Assembly (NCBI RefSeq): GCF_002884495.1
Contig: NZ_KZ614145.1
Span: 1,178,001-1,242,000 of the forward strand
Length of the DNA stretch: 64,000 nt
From: Rummeliibacillus pycnus
Lineage (GTDB): Bacteria; Bacillota; Bacilli; Bacillales_A; Planococcaceae
Reading direction: 5' to 3'
Shown here: piece by piece, positions 18,183-26,627 of the stretch
Numbering within the stretch: position 1 is the stretch's first letter
Layout of the letters: each line of letters begins with the position of its first letter
The notes under the pieces: model-generated
Told to the model about the DNA's origin: nothing
The model's database searches: none
Seen by the model: only the letters and a program-made list of their open reading frames with translations
Position numbers and translations under genes: made by a program

Positions 18183-19217
18183 ATGAAAGAGTTTTTCAAT
18201 AGATTATTGACAGGGATGAGCATTGGAATAGTCGTTTCTTTAATTCCTAATGCATTGGTTGGAGAGATTTTCAAACTTTTAATTCCCCACGCTCCATTTC
18301 TAAAGCCTATCTTAAATCTAACTGTTATTGCTATGAGTATGTTGCCAGCTATGATTGGTGTAATGGTTGGTATGACTTTTAAACTTACACCAATTCAAAC
18401 AGCGAGTGTGGGACTTGCTGCTGTGGTAGGCAGTGGCGTCATTACAATGAAAGATGGCATTATGACATTAGCTGGTATTGGGGTTGTGTTAAATACAGGG
18501 ATTACAGCAGCATTAACTGTATTATTTGTTCAATTCATAGGTGCAAAACTGAAAGACTATACGATTTTATTAATGCCTACATTAGCTATTTTCATCCCTG
18601 GTTTTATCGGATACTCAATTTTACCGTATGTTAAAACCGGAACTGGTGTAATCGGTTTGGGGATTCAACATGTGACAAACTTACAACCTGTTTTAATGGG
18701 TGCAATTATTGCAATTATATTCTGTATTTTAATCTTATCCCCCCTTTCTACAGTAGGTGTTGCAACTGTTATCATGCTTTCAGGAATTGGTGCTGGTGCC
18801 GCAAACCTTGGCATCGTTTCCGCTGGAGTTGGCCTTTGTATAGCAAGTTACAAAGCGAACTCACTAGGCACTGCTCTTGCACACGTACTTGGATCACCCA
18901 AAATTCAAATGCGTAATTTCTTTATGAAACCGAAAATTGCATTTCCGATGCTCATAACTGCAGCTATTCTAGGTGCTTTAGCAGGTATTTTCAATATTCA
19001 AGGAACTCCAATGAGCGCTGGATTTGGATTATCTGGATTAATAGGACCATTAAATTATATCAATTTGACTAATGATGGCTGGACTACGACAAACATAACG
19101 ATTATGATTGCCATATTCTTTGTACTTCCTATCGTATTAAATACGATCTTACTTCGATTATTTGAACATAAATTTAAAATGATTGAAGCCAAAGATTATA
19201 AAATTTCAATTGAATAA
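18183..19217 (+). CDS. PTS EIIC-like membrane protein
   Basis: A 344-residue polytopic membrane protein with eight to ten hydrophobic segments, matching the PTS_EIIC type 2 family (sugar-transport subunit IIC). No IIA or IIB domain is fused and none is encoded nearby, so it is an orphan subunit. Such orphans may transport without phosphorylation or borrow partners; the substrate is unknown. AAAGGAGAA precedes the ATG. It is monocistronic and ends at a strong two-level hairpin. Confidence 0.78.
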   Translation: MKEFFNRLLTGMSIGIVVSLIPNALVGEIFKLLIPHAPFLKPILNLTVIAMSMLPAMIGVMVGMTFKLTPIQTASVGLAAVVGSGVITMKDGIMTLAGIGVVLNTGITAALTVLFVQFIGAKLKDYTILLMPTLAIFIPGFIGYSILPYVKTGTGVIGLGIQHVTNLQPVLMGAIIAIIFCILILSPLSTVGVATVIMLSGIGAGAANLGIVSAGVGLCIASYKANSLGTALAHVLGSPKIQMRNFFMKPKIAFPMLITAAILGALAGIFNIQGTPMSAGFGLSGLIGPLNYINLTNDGWTTTNITIMIAIFFVLPIVLNTILLRLFEHKFKMIEAKDYKISIE

Positions 19218-19250
19218 AATTTTCATAGTTTAGCAATGAAAACGAAGTTT

Positions 19251-19297
19251 AAAGGACTGTCACATAAGGTTTTCACTTATGATACAGTCCTTTCTTG
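19251..19297 (+). terminator. Terminator after the EIIC-like gene
   Basis: An 18-base arm at 19251-19268 pairs with 19276-19293 (one bulge or mismatch), with a 7-base loop and trailing T residues. Confidence 0.85.
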
Positions 19298-19370
19298 ATG
19301 CTCTGTTACATAATCAAACATTTGTTCTAATTCACCTTTTCATGCTAAAGTATATTTAGGAGGAGTTTAC

Positions 19371-20261
19371 ATGAAAAGAATTCAAGCTATATTTTTTACC
19401 CTTATTAGCATCTTATTGCTAACAGGTTGTACAAATGCATTAAATGAAGGAACCTCAACAGATCATTCTACTGCAAAACCGGTAACATCTTCAAATGATC
19501 AAGTAAGTGTACATATCATTGATATTGGACAAGGGGATTCTATTTTTATCCAAAGTCCAGAGGAAAATTTGTTAATTGATGGAGGTAACAAAGGGAAAGG
19601 TGAAACTGTTATCGAATACTTAAAACAACAGGGTGTACAACAACTGGATGATGTTATCTCTACACATCCTGACGCTGATCATCTTGGTGGTTTAGCTGAT
19701 ATCATCAATGCTTTCACTGTTAAATCTGTTTACGCACCTCGTGTTACACATACTACTATCGCCTATCGGAATTTTCTACAAGCGGTAAAAGCACAGGGTC
19801 TAAAAATTAAAGTTGCAAAAGAAGGTGTTGAAATTCCGGTTAAAGAACAATCATTAGATCTACACTTTATTGGCCCAGTTAAAGACTACTCTAAAAGTGA
19901 TTTAAATGACTGGAGCGGCGTTCTGCTCATGCAACATGGTGATAAAAAATTCTTATTTACAGGAGACGCAGAAACACCTGCAGAGGAAGATATGCTACAT
20001 GCTGGTGTCGTCCCAAAAGTAGATGTTTTAAAAGTAAGTCATCATGGTGCAAAAGAAGCTACAAATACTGACTTTTTAGCAGTGGCAAAACCAACTTATG
20101 CAGCTATCAGTGTGGGTGAAGGCAATCGTTATCATCACCCTACTGCTGAAGCATTACGCCGTTTAAATGCGGTACATGCAAAAATATATCGTACTGATGA
20201 ACACGGAACTATTGTCTTTACATCAAATGGGTCAACAATTTCTGTAAAGGTGGAGAAATAA
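19371..20261 (+). CDS. Exported ComEC-like metallo-beta-lactamase-fold lipoprotein
   Basis: A 296-residue lipoprotein (lipobox LTGC, Cys20) carrying a metallo-hydrolase domain like the C-terminal domain of ComEC/Rec2. Metal-binding motifs are visible: THPDADHLGG (97-106), FTGDAE and VSHHGA. Related exported enzymes act on nucleic acids or phosphodiesters on the outer face of the membrane, which is the likely role. AGGAGG precedes the ATG. The DUF3006 gene begins directly at the stop codon, so the two are translationally coupled. Confidence 0.87.
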   Translation: MKRIQAIFFTLISILLLTGCTNALNEGTSTDHSTAKPVTSSNDQVSVHIIDIGQGDSIFIQSPEENLLIDGGNKGKGETVIEYLKQQGVQQLDDVISTHPDADHLGGLADIINAFTVKSVYAPRVTHTTIAYRNFLQAVKAQGLKIKVAKEGVEIPVKEQSLDLHFIGPVKDYSKSDLNDWSGVLLMQHGDKKFLFTGDAETPAEEDMLHAGVVPKVDVLKVSHHGAKEATNTDFLAVAKPTYAAISVGEGNRYHHPTAEALRRLNAVHAKIYRTDEHGTIVFTSNGSTISVKVEK

Positions 20262-20477
20262 TTGCAAAATGGAATAATCGACCGATTCGAAGGAGATTTA
20301 GCTGTCATCGAATTAGAACAAAGTACAATCGACATCCCAAGAGAGAAATTACCTAAAAACGCAAATGTCGGTGACCAAATTATTATCGATGGCGATCATA
20401 TTACATTAGATGTTGAAAATACAAAGAAAATAAGAGAAGAAATTGACGCTTTAGCAAAAGATTTATTTGAGGAATAA
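20262..20477 (+). CDS. DUF3006 family protein
   Basis: A 71-residue acidic protein of the DUF3006 family (GIIDRFEGDLAVIELE near the N-terminus). The start is TTG, immediately after the TAA of the metallo-hydrolase gene, with GGTGGAG inside the end of that gene. DUF3006 genes commonly sit beside ComEC-like hydrolase genes, which supports a shared, still unknown, job. The beta-rich first 50 residues suggest a small barrel. Confidence 0.82.
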   Translation: MQNGIIDRFEGDLAVIELEQSTIDIPREKLPKNANVGDQIIIDGDHITLDVENTKKIREEIDALAKDLFEE

Positions 20478-20580
20478 GAAGTTTAATTCATAGGATGCTA
20501 AATATAGATTGCTTTCTATTATTGTATCTGTTATGATTACAAAACATAGGTAAACAATTTAGTTAATATCATAAAAATGG

Positions 20581-20612
20581 GAGTGAGAAATACTTTAATT
20601 TCTCACTCTTTT
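20581..20612 (+). terminator. Terminator after DUF3006 gene
   Basis: GAGTGAGAAAT (20581-20591) pairs with 20598-20608 and is followed by a T tract, about 100 bases after the stop. Confidence 0.85.
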
Positions 20613-20744
20613 CTATTTATCCTAGCTTAACATTACTGTTAGATATGTTAATGTAGTCTCAAAAATGTTAAAAACATTATGCATTTTAGAATATGAAAAT
20701 CTCCTTACACTAGCTGTTTAAACTCAACAATTAAATCGAAAATT

Positions 20745-20781
20745 AAAAAAGACGTCCAAATAATTTTGGACATCTTTTTTA
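20745..20781 (-). terminator. Terminator of the tRNA cluster
   Basis: AAAAAAGAcGTCCAAA pairs with TTGGACaTCTTTTTT around a short loop; on the minus strand it ends in six T just after the tRNA-Phe gene. Confidence 0.88.
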
Positions 20782-20854
20782 TGGGTCGGGACAGAATCGA
20801 ACTGCCGACACTTAGAGCTTCAATCTAATGCTCTACCAACTGAGCTACCGACCC
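20782..20854 (-). tRNA. tRNA-Phe (anticodon GAA)
   Basis: A 73-base cloverleaf on the minus strand. Acceptor GGGTCGG/CCGACCC, D arm GCTCAGTTGGTAGAGC, anticodon stem TTAGA/TCTAA with loop TTGAAGC, and T arm with GTTCGATTC. CCA is not encoded. Last gene of a four-tRNA cluster. Confidence 0.93.
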
Positions 20855-20858
20855 GATA

Positions 20859-20951
20859 TGGAGGAGGAAGAGGGATTCGAACCCCCGCGCGGTTTGACCC
20901 GCCTGTCGGTTTTCAAGACCGATCCCTTCAGCCAGACTTGGGTATTCCTCC
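20859..20951 (-). tRNA. tRNA-Ser (anticodon UGA)
   Basis: A 93-base class II tRNA with a long variable arm. Acceptor GGAGGAA/TTCCTCC, anticodon loop CTTGAAA between TCGGT and ACCGA, T arm GGTTCGAATCC. CCA appears encoded after discriminator T. Confidence 0.93.
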
Positions 20952-20956
20952 ATTTG

Positions 20957-21031
20957 TGGAGCGGAAGACGGGGTTCGAACCCGCGACCCCCACCTTGGCA
21001 AGGTGATGTTCTACCACTGAACTACTTCCGC
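20957..21031 (-). tRNA. tRNA-Gly (anticodon GCC)
   Basis: A 75-base tRNA with acceptor GCGGAAG/CTTCCGC, anticodon loop TTGCCAA between CACC and GGTG, and encoded CCA after discriminator T. Confidence 0.94.
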
Positions 21032-21164
21032 ATATCATCATTATTATTTCGACAAAAATATATTAACATAATAACTAAAATTGCGCAATACTTTATTATG
21101 ATTAATATATCTCAAATTAAGTATAAGGTAACTCGTAATCTAACTAAATAGATACTAAACTAAT

Positions 21165-21239
21165 TGGAGCGGAAGACGGGGATCGAACCCGCGACCCTCA
21201 CCTTGGGAAGGTGATGTTCTACCACTAAACTACTTCCGC
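21165..21239 (-). tRNA. tRNA-Gly (anticodon CCC)
   Basis: A 75-base tRNA almost identical to the tRNA-Gly(GCC) 133 bases downstream, with anticodon loop TTCCCAA. About four bases differ, one being the first anticodon base. First gene of the cluster. CCA is encoded. Confidence 0.93.
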
Positions 21240-21395
21240 AAATCCAATAACTTTTGGACAATAATTATTATACCATTGGATTTTAATCCACGCTAGTACT
21301 TTTCATCACGTAATCGAAATCTAAAGAATCTAAACGAACTTCTTGAAGCTTTGATAATAATTCAAGATTGTATAAACTAAATACTATTACTGATT

Positions 21396-21436
21396 AACCA
21401 TGAGCATCCAATAAATTTTATTGGATGCTCATGGTT
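21396..21436 (-). terminator. Twenty-bp hairpin terminator after the PH-domain gene
   Basis: Arms 21396-21415 and 21417-21436 are complementary along their whole length and reach the stop codon of the gene. T-rich DNA follows on the minus strand only weakly, but the stem is very stable. Confidence 0.7.
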
Positions 21437-21813
21437 TATTTTAATACATAATCAGCTAATACACTTTGAATTTTATAGATGTTGAGTGTTTTATTAAATT
21501 TCTTTTCGATTGGATCAGAACCGTTTGAAAGCCAAATCTTTAATTCTGCTTCAAAATCAAAAGTACCTGCTGTTTCAACGGAGAAGTGTACTACACTCTT
21601 GTATGGAATTGAATGATATTCGGTTTTTTTACCAGTCATACCTTGTTTATCAATCAAAAGTAAACGTTTATCAGTAAAAACAAACAAATCTCGGATTAAT
21701 TTATAGGCTTGCTCTACTCTTTCATTCTTTGACAATAAATCTTTTACCTCAGATTCGATTACACTTAAATTCACTTCTGATGCATTTCCCATTAAACCGT
21801 CAAATAATCCCAT
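21436..21813 (-). CDS. Bacterial PH-domain protein
   Basis: A 125-residue soluble protein of the bacterial pleckstrin-homology family formerly called DUF1696 (YozO/YvbH-like). Typical features are the start MGLFDGLMGNASEV, then FVFTDKRLLLIDKQGMTGKKTEY and SIPYKSVVHFSVETAGTFD. The ATG at 21813 is chosen because AAGGAG lies about six bases ahead; a TTG two codons earlier is too close to that site. It is monocistronic. The function of the family is unknown. Confidence 0.85.
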   Translation of the reverse strand: MGLFDGLMGNASEVNLSVIESEVKDLLSKNERVEQAYKLIRDLFVFTDKRLLLIDKQGMTGKKTEYHSIPYKSVVHFSVETAGTFDFEAELKIWLSNGSDPIEKKFNKTLNIYKIQSVLADYVLK

Positions 21814-21930
21814 ACACAACTCCTTTTTGTTTTATTAAGATTCTTTTTAAAATCTGACATTCAAAAAACGACTAAATCAGATAAATTGAAGAATCTTTCC
21901 CCTACTATTTTATTCACGATTATTCCCTTA

Positions 21931-23538
21931 TTATTCTGTAATATTTGATCTTGCACAAATAAATTTCAATAATTCATAGAGTAATTGTGGCATTTCCTCA
22001 AATGCACTTTTGACATGTAATCGTTCCGAAATTTGATGAGGATCTTTACCAAAAGGTCCTACATTCAATACTGGCGCTGAAAACTGAGCTATTTCTTCGA
22101 ATGGAATATCATAGGTTTTCCCCCATACAGGTGTGTTTTTTTCAAATGTTTGCCAATCCTTATCATTATAAAATTGACAGTAACTCAAATCACAAATTCC
22201 ATTAAAATAATGAATTTGTTTTAATGGAATATTGTATTTCTTAGATTCCTCAAGCAATAAAGAGATGGCCTCTTTAATGAATGGATGATCTGATGAATTA
22301 GCAGGTGGATAATATGGAGGTGCAAATAAAAGTACTACTGCAGGAGCTAGTTCTTTACAATGAATCATGAGTTGATCTGCTATACGGAACGATTTTTCAC
22401 GATCATCTAATGATTGGTTTTCAGTTACACTATCCGTTAACTCAGATACCTTTTTAATGCCCAGCTTTTTTACTGCATAGTTATATAATTCTTCAAAACG
22501 TAGTACTTCTATTTTCCCTACTCCTGTTATCCTTTGTTTCCTACAAATTTCATCATACCGTAATTGACATTTTTCCATTGCTTCGTTTGCGACATTTTCA
22601 AAAATAGACATAATCTCTTCTGCACTTCGTTTCATCAAGAATACATTGTACATAGCAACTGCTCGATAGGGAGTTTGCGTTGAGTATTGGTCTTTTAAAT
22701 CTTTTAGTTGTAATGACACAGGAAGTGGTGTGACCTCATCGTATGCACTCTCTAAAAACCGATCATTCCACTCCATTTCTGTGGTTAGAAAAGCGCTCAT
22801 AAATGGTGCAGTTATTCCTTTCAACGGCTCACCAACATGTGTTTCCTTGCCATAGAATAATGCTGCAGGCATGATTTTTCCAATTGTCCCTGAATAAATA
22901 TATTCCTGTAGGTCTGCTGGATCTTGTGAAAAAGAAGGTTCACTATTCAAAAATAATATAATTTCTAAATCATGTTTTCTTTGTAATTCAGCGATATGTT
23001 TTACTGCTTGACGCATGCCAGCAGAGTTTACCTCTTCATCAGGTACTGTTACCAGTAATAGATTTATCGGCCATTGTTCTTCAATTGCACGTTCAATCAT
23101 TTGCATATGAAGTGCCAGGCCCATTTTCATATCCATTACGCCTCTACCGAACAAGTAATCCCCAGATTCCAAGTCTTTTCTAGCAGACTTATTTAACATA
23201 TCTAAATTAGATTTAAATGCTTTTGTTAGTTCTTCTGGCATTGTAGCTAATGGCATTAATGATCCATATTCTTGAATTTGTACTGTATCAAAATGACTGA
23301 TCAATACAACTGTATCCTTATTAGGTGAATTTTTATATATAGCCGAAACTACCTGTCTACCATAATCAACCTCACAAAAATCTAAAAGTGTTGGATGATC
23401 TTTAAAATATTGAAGTTGTTGCAATTTTGCTAAGAACTTTTTTGAAAATTGTTGTTCCCCTTTAGTCAATGTTTGGCTTTCCCAACTAACAAGCTCATAA
23501 AGCAACTTACGTAATTTATCAGGAGAATTCCATATCAT
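21931..23538 (-). CDS. M20-type peptidase, RocB-like
   Basis: A 535-residue zinc-dependent hydrolase resembling RocB, a member of the M20/ArgE family linked to arginine use in Bacillus. Metal-ligand motifs are visible: ISHFDTVQ near residue 80, GRGVMDMKMG near 130, and VPDEEVNSAGM near 165. The C-terminal half is longer than in ordinary M20 enzymes, as in RocB. No rocA, rocD or rocR-like gene is next to it, so the arginine link is by family only. The gene is monocistronic on the minus strand. Confidence 0.78.
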   Translation of the reverse strand: MIWNSPDKLRKLLYELVSWESQTLTKGEQQFSKKFLAKLQQLQYFKDHPTLLDFCEVDYGRQVVSAIYKNSPNKDTVVLISHFDTVQIQEYGSLMPLATMPEELTKAFKSNLDMLNKSARKDLESGDYLFGRGVMDMKMGLALHMQMIERAIEEQWPINLLLVTVPDEEVNSAGMRQAVKHIAELQRKHDLEIILFLNSEPSFSQDPADLQEYIYSGTIGKIMPAALFYGKETHVGEPLKGITAPFMSAFLTTEMEWNDRFLESAYDEVTPLPVSLQLKDLKDQYSTQTPYRAVAMYNVFLMKRSAEEIMSIFENVANEAMEKCQLRYDEICRKQRITGVGKIEVLRFEELYNYAVKKLGIKKVSELTDSVTENQSLDDREKSFRIADQLMIHCKELAPAVVLLFAPPYYPPANSSDHPFIKEAISLLLEESKKYNIPLKQIHYFNGICDLSYCQFYNDKDWQTFEKNTPVWGKTYDIPFEEIAQFSAPVLNVGPFGKDPHQISERLHVKSAFEEMPQLLYELLKFICARSNITE

Positions 23539-23915
23539 GACCCCACCATCCCTCTAATTATGGTTTTCTTCTCCTTTAATGGTAAAACACCATAAAAAGG
23601 AAATAGAGTAATTTGAATATATGAAAATTTCCATTAGAGGTCAATAGCATCTTAATACGCAAATTTATTTTTTCTATCATAGTTACGAAATGTATATTTA
23701 TGGTAGAATAACCATTAATGTTCCTCATTTTATAACGTGTTAACATAGCTTTCTATTGATCATTTAAATTAACATGATGGTGATTTTCCTTCCTTATTTA
23801 AGGTTGGATGGAAGAAAAAATAACATCTAAAATTAAATTTTAGATGTTTTATGATTTCAAAAAAATCTTGCAGATATTAATGTGACTTTTATTTCTAACT
23901 TAGAGGTGAATTTTA
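23539..23915. other. Leader region before the GNAT gene
   Basis: There is no standard gene. A perfect 13-bp hairpin (23822-23834 with 23836-23848) followed by TTT could act as a terminator or attenuator. A short frame from ATG at 23774 to a TAA inside the left arm of this hairpin would encode about 18 residues, but it lacks a good ribosome site, so the leader-peptide reading is weak. Confidence 0.35.
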
Positions 23916-24398
23916 ATGATTGAAACCAAAAGATGTAGACTTTTTACCGTTAATCAAGAGCATTATCAAAACATTCAACAACTATATAAGAATCATGATG
24001 TTCGAAAATATCTTGGAGGGATTGTGAATGATGAGACTTTCAAAGAAGTATTTTCCCAAATGATTCATGCACCTACTAAGTCTTTTTATTGGATTATAAA
24101 TGAGAAACAACTCAATACTTTTATCGGATTAATCTCATTAGATCTCCATCATGACGGGGAAAGTACTGAAATTTCCTATCAGTTCCTCCCAAACTGGTGG
24201 CATAAAGGTTATGCAACGGAGGTAGTTTGTGAAATATTATTATTTGGTTTTCATACATTAAACCTTGAATATATCGTTGCTGAAACACAATTTGCTAATA
24301 TCGCTTCTCGAAAACTATTAGAAAAAGTAGGAATGCAGTTAAAGGAAACGACCGAGCGATTTGGAGAACTTCAAGCAATATATTTTATTAATAAATAA
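23916..24398 (+). CDS. GNAT family N-acetyltransferase (RimJ/RimL-like)
   Basis: A 160-residue acetyltransferase starting MIETKRCRLFTVNQEHYQ, typical of the RimJ/RimL branch. The acetyl-CoA binding region is near YQFLPNWWHKGYATEVV, followed by ANIASRKLLEKVGM and the C-terminal strand. It probably acetylates a protein N-terminus or small amine using acetyl-CoA; the substrate is unknown. AGAGGTG precedes the ATG. It is monocistronic. Confidence 0.83.
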   Translation: MIETKRCRLFTVNQEHYQNIQQLYKNHDVRKYLGGIVNDETFKEVFSQMIHAPTKSFYWIINEKQLNTFIGLISLDLHHDGESTEISYQFLPNWWHKGYATEVVCEILLFGFHTLNLEYIVAETQFANIASRKLLEKVGMQLKETTERFGELQAIYFINK

Positions 24399-24475
24399 GC
24401 AATTATTAACAAATTACTCTATTAAAAATTGATCATCTTCAATAGCTACAATCCTTCCAATTTTTAAGAAATTCA

Positions 24476-25180
24476 CTATTTCTTTTGATTTTTAGGGATA
24501 TTATATGCTCTTTGAAGATTTGCTATTTTTTCAGGATATTTTTCATTTAGATAGTTCATTGCATTTTGTTCTAGAGAAGTTCTTACATGTAATTCGTAAG
24601 CGTCTTTATGTTGTTTAGAATAATCAGAAACAAGTCGATCAAAAGCTGCAGTTTTTATGGCTTGTGGTTTTAAATATTGATCAATTATTTGTTGTTCACT
24701 TAATTTTAAAACCCCAAGCAATTCTTTAAAGTCTTCCCACTTTTTAGGGTCTTGCTTTAGTTCCTGAAGATTCTCCAGAAATTCCTCTTCTTTTTTATTT
24801 ATCTCATTTTCAGTTAATACAATTCCTTTACTTAAGGCATAAGCATAATCTGCATCAAGCTGTAAAGTATCATTAAATGCTTTATATTTGGCCTCTTCTA
24901 CTGATAATGTATTCTGATGTATTTGGGATTTTATGTTGATCTCATAGAAATTTTTATCCAGGATTGGAACATCATTTGCAGTATGTTTCGGGTAATTATT
25001 TATTTGGGTGAAAATAAATAGAAACATACAACCAGTTACTATAAGTGTTACGATACTGTAGCCCCAATTAAATTTATTTTTTTGTGTGGATTGATTTTCA
25101 ATATTTCTTAAAACATTCCTCACAACTTTTTCTTTACTCTTAGTAAGATTATTTAGGTCTTCAAAATATGTTTTACTCAT
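24476..25180 (-). CDS. Membrane-anchored partner of the ECF sigma factor (putative anti-sigma factor)
   Basis: A 234-residue protein with a short cytosolic N-terminus (about 40 residues), one membrane segment near residues 41-60 (YSIVTLIVTGCMFLFIF) and a charged, helical extracytoplasmic domain. It starts inside the last 8 bases of the ECF sigma gene with GGGAGGTG, the classic arrangement of an anti-sigma factor. The helical outer domain with LTENEINKKEEEFLE resembles SurA-type chaperone helices, which may be a coincidence. The anti-sigma role is inferred from position and topology. Confidence 0.7.
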   Translation of the reverse strand: MSKTYFEDLNNLTKSKEKVVRNVLRNIENQSTQKNKFNWGYSIVTLIVTGCMFLFIFTQINNYPKHTANDVPILDKNFYEINIKSQIHQNTLSVEEAKYKAFNDTLQLDADYAYALSKGIVLTENEINKKEEEFLENLQELKQDPKKWEDFKELLGVLKLSEQQIIDQYLKPQAIKTAAFDRLVSDYSKQHKDAYELHVRTSLEQNAMNYLNEKYPEKIANLQRAYNIPKNQKK

Positions 25181-25700
25181 TTAAAAGCACCTCCCAATCG
25201 CAATTCTGCAATTGTGTTTTCAACAGTTCTTTGCTTCTCCTAAGTCTAGTTTTTACCGTACTTTCTGGAATTTCTAATAATCTAGAAATTTCTTTAATAG
25301 TCATATCTTCAAAATAAAAATAGATAAGCGGTTCTCTATGCTTCAATGGAAGCTTTAAAATAGCTTCTCCTACAATTGTTTCTTCATCTTTTCTAATTAG
25401 ATTGTCCATTTTCATTTGTCCGTGTATACTAAACAACTTATTTTGCAAACTGATTTTCCGATATGACCAGCTTTTCAAATAATCTTTACTTTTATTCACA
25501 ACCATTCTTGAGAGATAAGCGTTCAATTCACCACGTTCTTCATAACTATTTTTGCTAGCATAGAATTTTATAAATGTTTCTTGAACAATGTCTTCAGCAA
25601 TTTGTAAATCTTTTACGTAATAATAAGATAAACGTAATAATGATTCTGTATGTTGATGCATTATTCGTTCTAATTCTACAATATTTACCAAATTTACCAT
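25173..25700 (-). CDS. ECF-type RNA polymerase sigma factor
   Basis: A 175-residue sigma factor. Region 2 is visible as LLRLSYYYVKDLQIAEDIVQETFIKFY split around residues 20-50, and region 4 as LPLKHREPLIYFYFEDMT followed by the helix-turn-helix IPESTVKTRLRRSKELL. AAAGGAG precedes the ATG. It is the first gene of a pair with a membrane-anchored probable anti-sigma factor. A candidate ECF-type promoter, AAAC then CGTT, sits just upstream, in keeping with autoregulation. The stimulus is unknown. Confidence 0.9.
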   Translation of the reverse strand: MVNLVNIVELERIMHQHTESLLRLSYYYVKDLQIAEDIVQETFIKFYASKNSYEERGELNAYLSRMVVNKSKDYLKSWSYRKISLQNKLFSIHGQMKMDNLIRKDEETIVGEAILKLPLKHREPLIYFYFEDMTIKEISRLLEIPESTVKTRLRRSKELLKTQLQNCDWEVLLNE

Positions 25701-25720
25701 CTACTCCTTTCTTTGTATTT

Positions 25721-25747
25721 TAAACGAACCTCAATATGTAAAAGTTT
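25721..25747 (-). promoter_or_regulatory. Candidate ECF promoter of the sigma operon
   Basis: On the minus strand AAACTTTT is followed after 13 bases by CGTTT, about 20 bases before the ribosome site. This fits the general AAC(N~16)CGT layout of ECF promoters, such as those of SigX, SigW and SigM. It is seen by eye only. Confidence 0.4.
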
Positions 25748-25772
25748 GTTTTATGTAAAAATTTTTAAATAA

Positions 25773-25812
25773 AAAATCCTACATTCGACTTTTACATCGC
25801 ATGTAGGATTTT
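25773..25812 (-). terminator. Terminator after the YdhK-like gene
   Basis: AAAATCCTACAT (25773-25784) pairs with 25801-25812, followed on the minus strand by a T tract. Confidence 0.85.
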
Positions 25813-25822
25813 AGAAATGCTC

Positions 25823-26470
25823 TTACTTAACCGGTGATAGTTCACTTTCGATTAACCATTTATGATTTTTAACTTCAGCACCACCATTAGTTGGGGTGTA
25901 ATTCACCATATAAACGGTTGTTTTCTTACCAGAATCAATTGTGGCCATTGCACCTTTCATCCCTGGTAAATGGTCTGCTTCCAGTGTTACTTTAGCTCCT
26001 GGTTGAAGTGTTTTATTATCCGCACTTCTGATCTCTTCCTGGATTACCCATTTGTGATTTTTTACTACGGCACCACCAGTTGTCGGTGTGTATGTTACTG
26101 CATAGGCAATCGTGTCATATGCACCAACAATAGTAGCCTTCGCCCCATTCATGCCCTCCACATGGTTGGCATTGATTGTTACTTGACTTCCAACAGGATA
26201 CGTAGGATTTGTAGCCTTTTTTACGCCATTCGGTACGATACCTGTATTCGAATGATTGATATCGGTATCAGTATTGTCATTTGTAAGCGTATGATCTGGT
26301 GCTGTTGGGCTTGGGGCTGGAGTTGTATTTGGAGCTGTATTCATAGTATCATCAGGAGCTACGTTTACATTCCTATTTACTTCGTTCTTTCCTGTGTTAG
26401 TCGTACCACAAGCAACTAAAGCAAAAACTGCCACAAAAGATAGGATTACCATTAATACATTCTTTTTCAT
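25823..26470 (-). CDS. YdhK family lipoprotein with two DUF1541 repeats
   Basis: A 215-residue exported lipoprotein. The lipobox is ALVAC, with Cys21 as lipid anchor; a Pro/Thr/Asn-rich linker of about 60 residues follows. Then two copies of the DUF1541 domain: the first from YPVGSQVTINANHVEGM, the second from LQPGAKVTLEADHLPGM, each ending VKNHKWxIxxE. Related proteins are called YdhK in B. subtilis and often occur near metal or oxidative-stress genes. The function is unknown. It is monocistronic, next to the ECF sigma operon. Confidence 0.87.
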   Translation of the reverse strand: MKKNVLMVILSFVAVFALVACGTTNTGKNEVNRNVNVAPDDTMNTAPNTTPAPSPTAPDHTLTNDNTDTDINHSNTGIVPNGVKKATNPTYPVGSQVTINANHVEGMNGAKATIVGAYDTIAYAVTYTPTTGGAVVKNHKWVIQEEIRSADNKTLQPGAKVTLEADHLPGMKGAMATIDSGKKTTVYMVNYTPTNGGAEVKNHKWLIESELSPVK

Positions 26471-26627
26471 GCTATTCCTCCATATATTCAGCTTTTATTA
26501 ACCTTACACTAAAATTATTCCCAACCACTCGAATATTAAACATAGGTCAATAAAGTCAAATGAAAAATTTTAAAAGCATGATTTAAGAGTAATTAGAATG
26601 AATGTTGTATAAAATAGTAGATATCCG

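Noticed and set aside
20828-21151. 107-codon plus-strand frame over the tRNA cluster
   Set aside because: It is read across tRNA-Ser and tRNA-Gly genes on the other strand and has no coding character.
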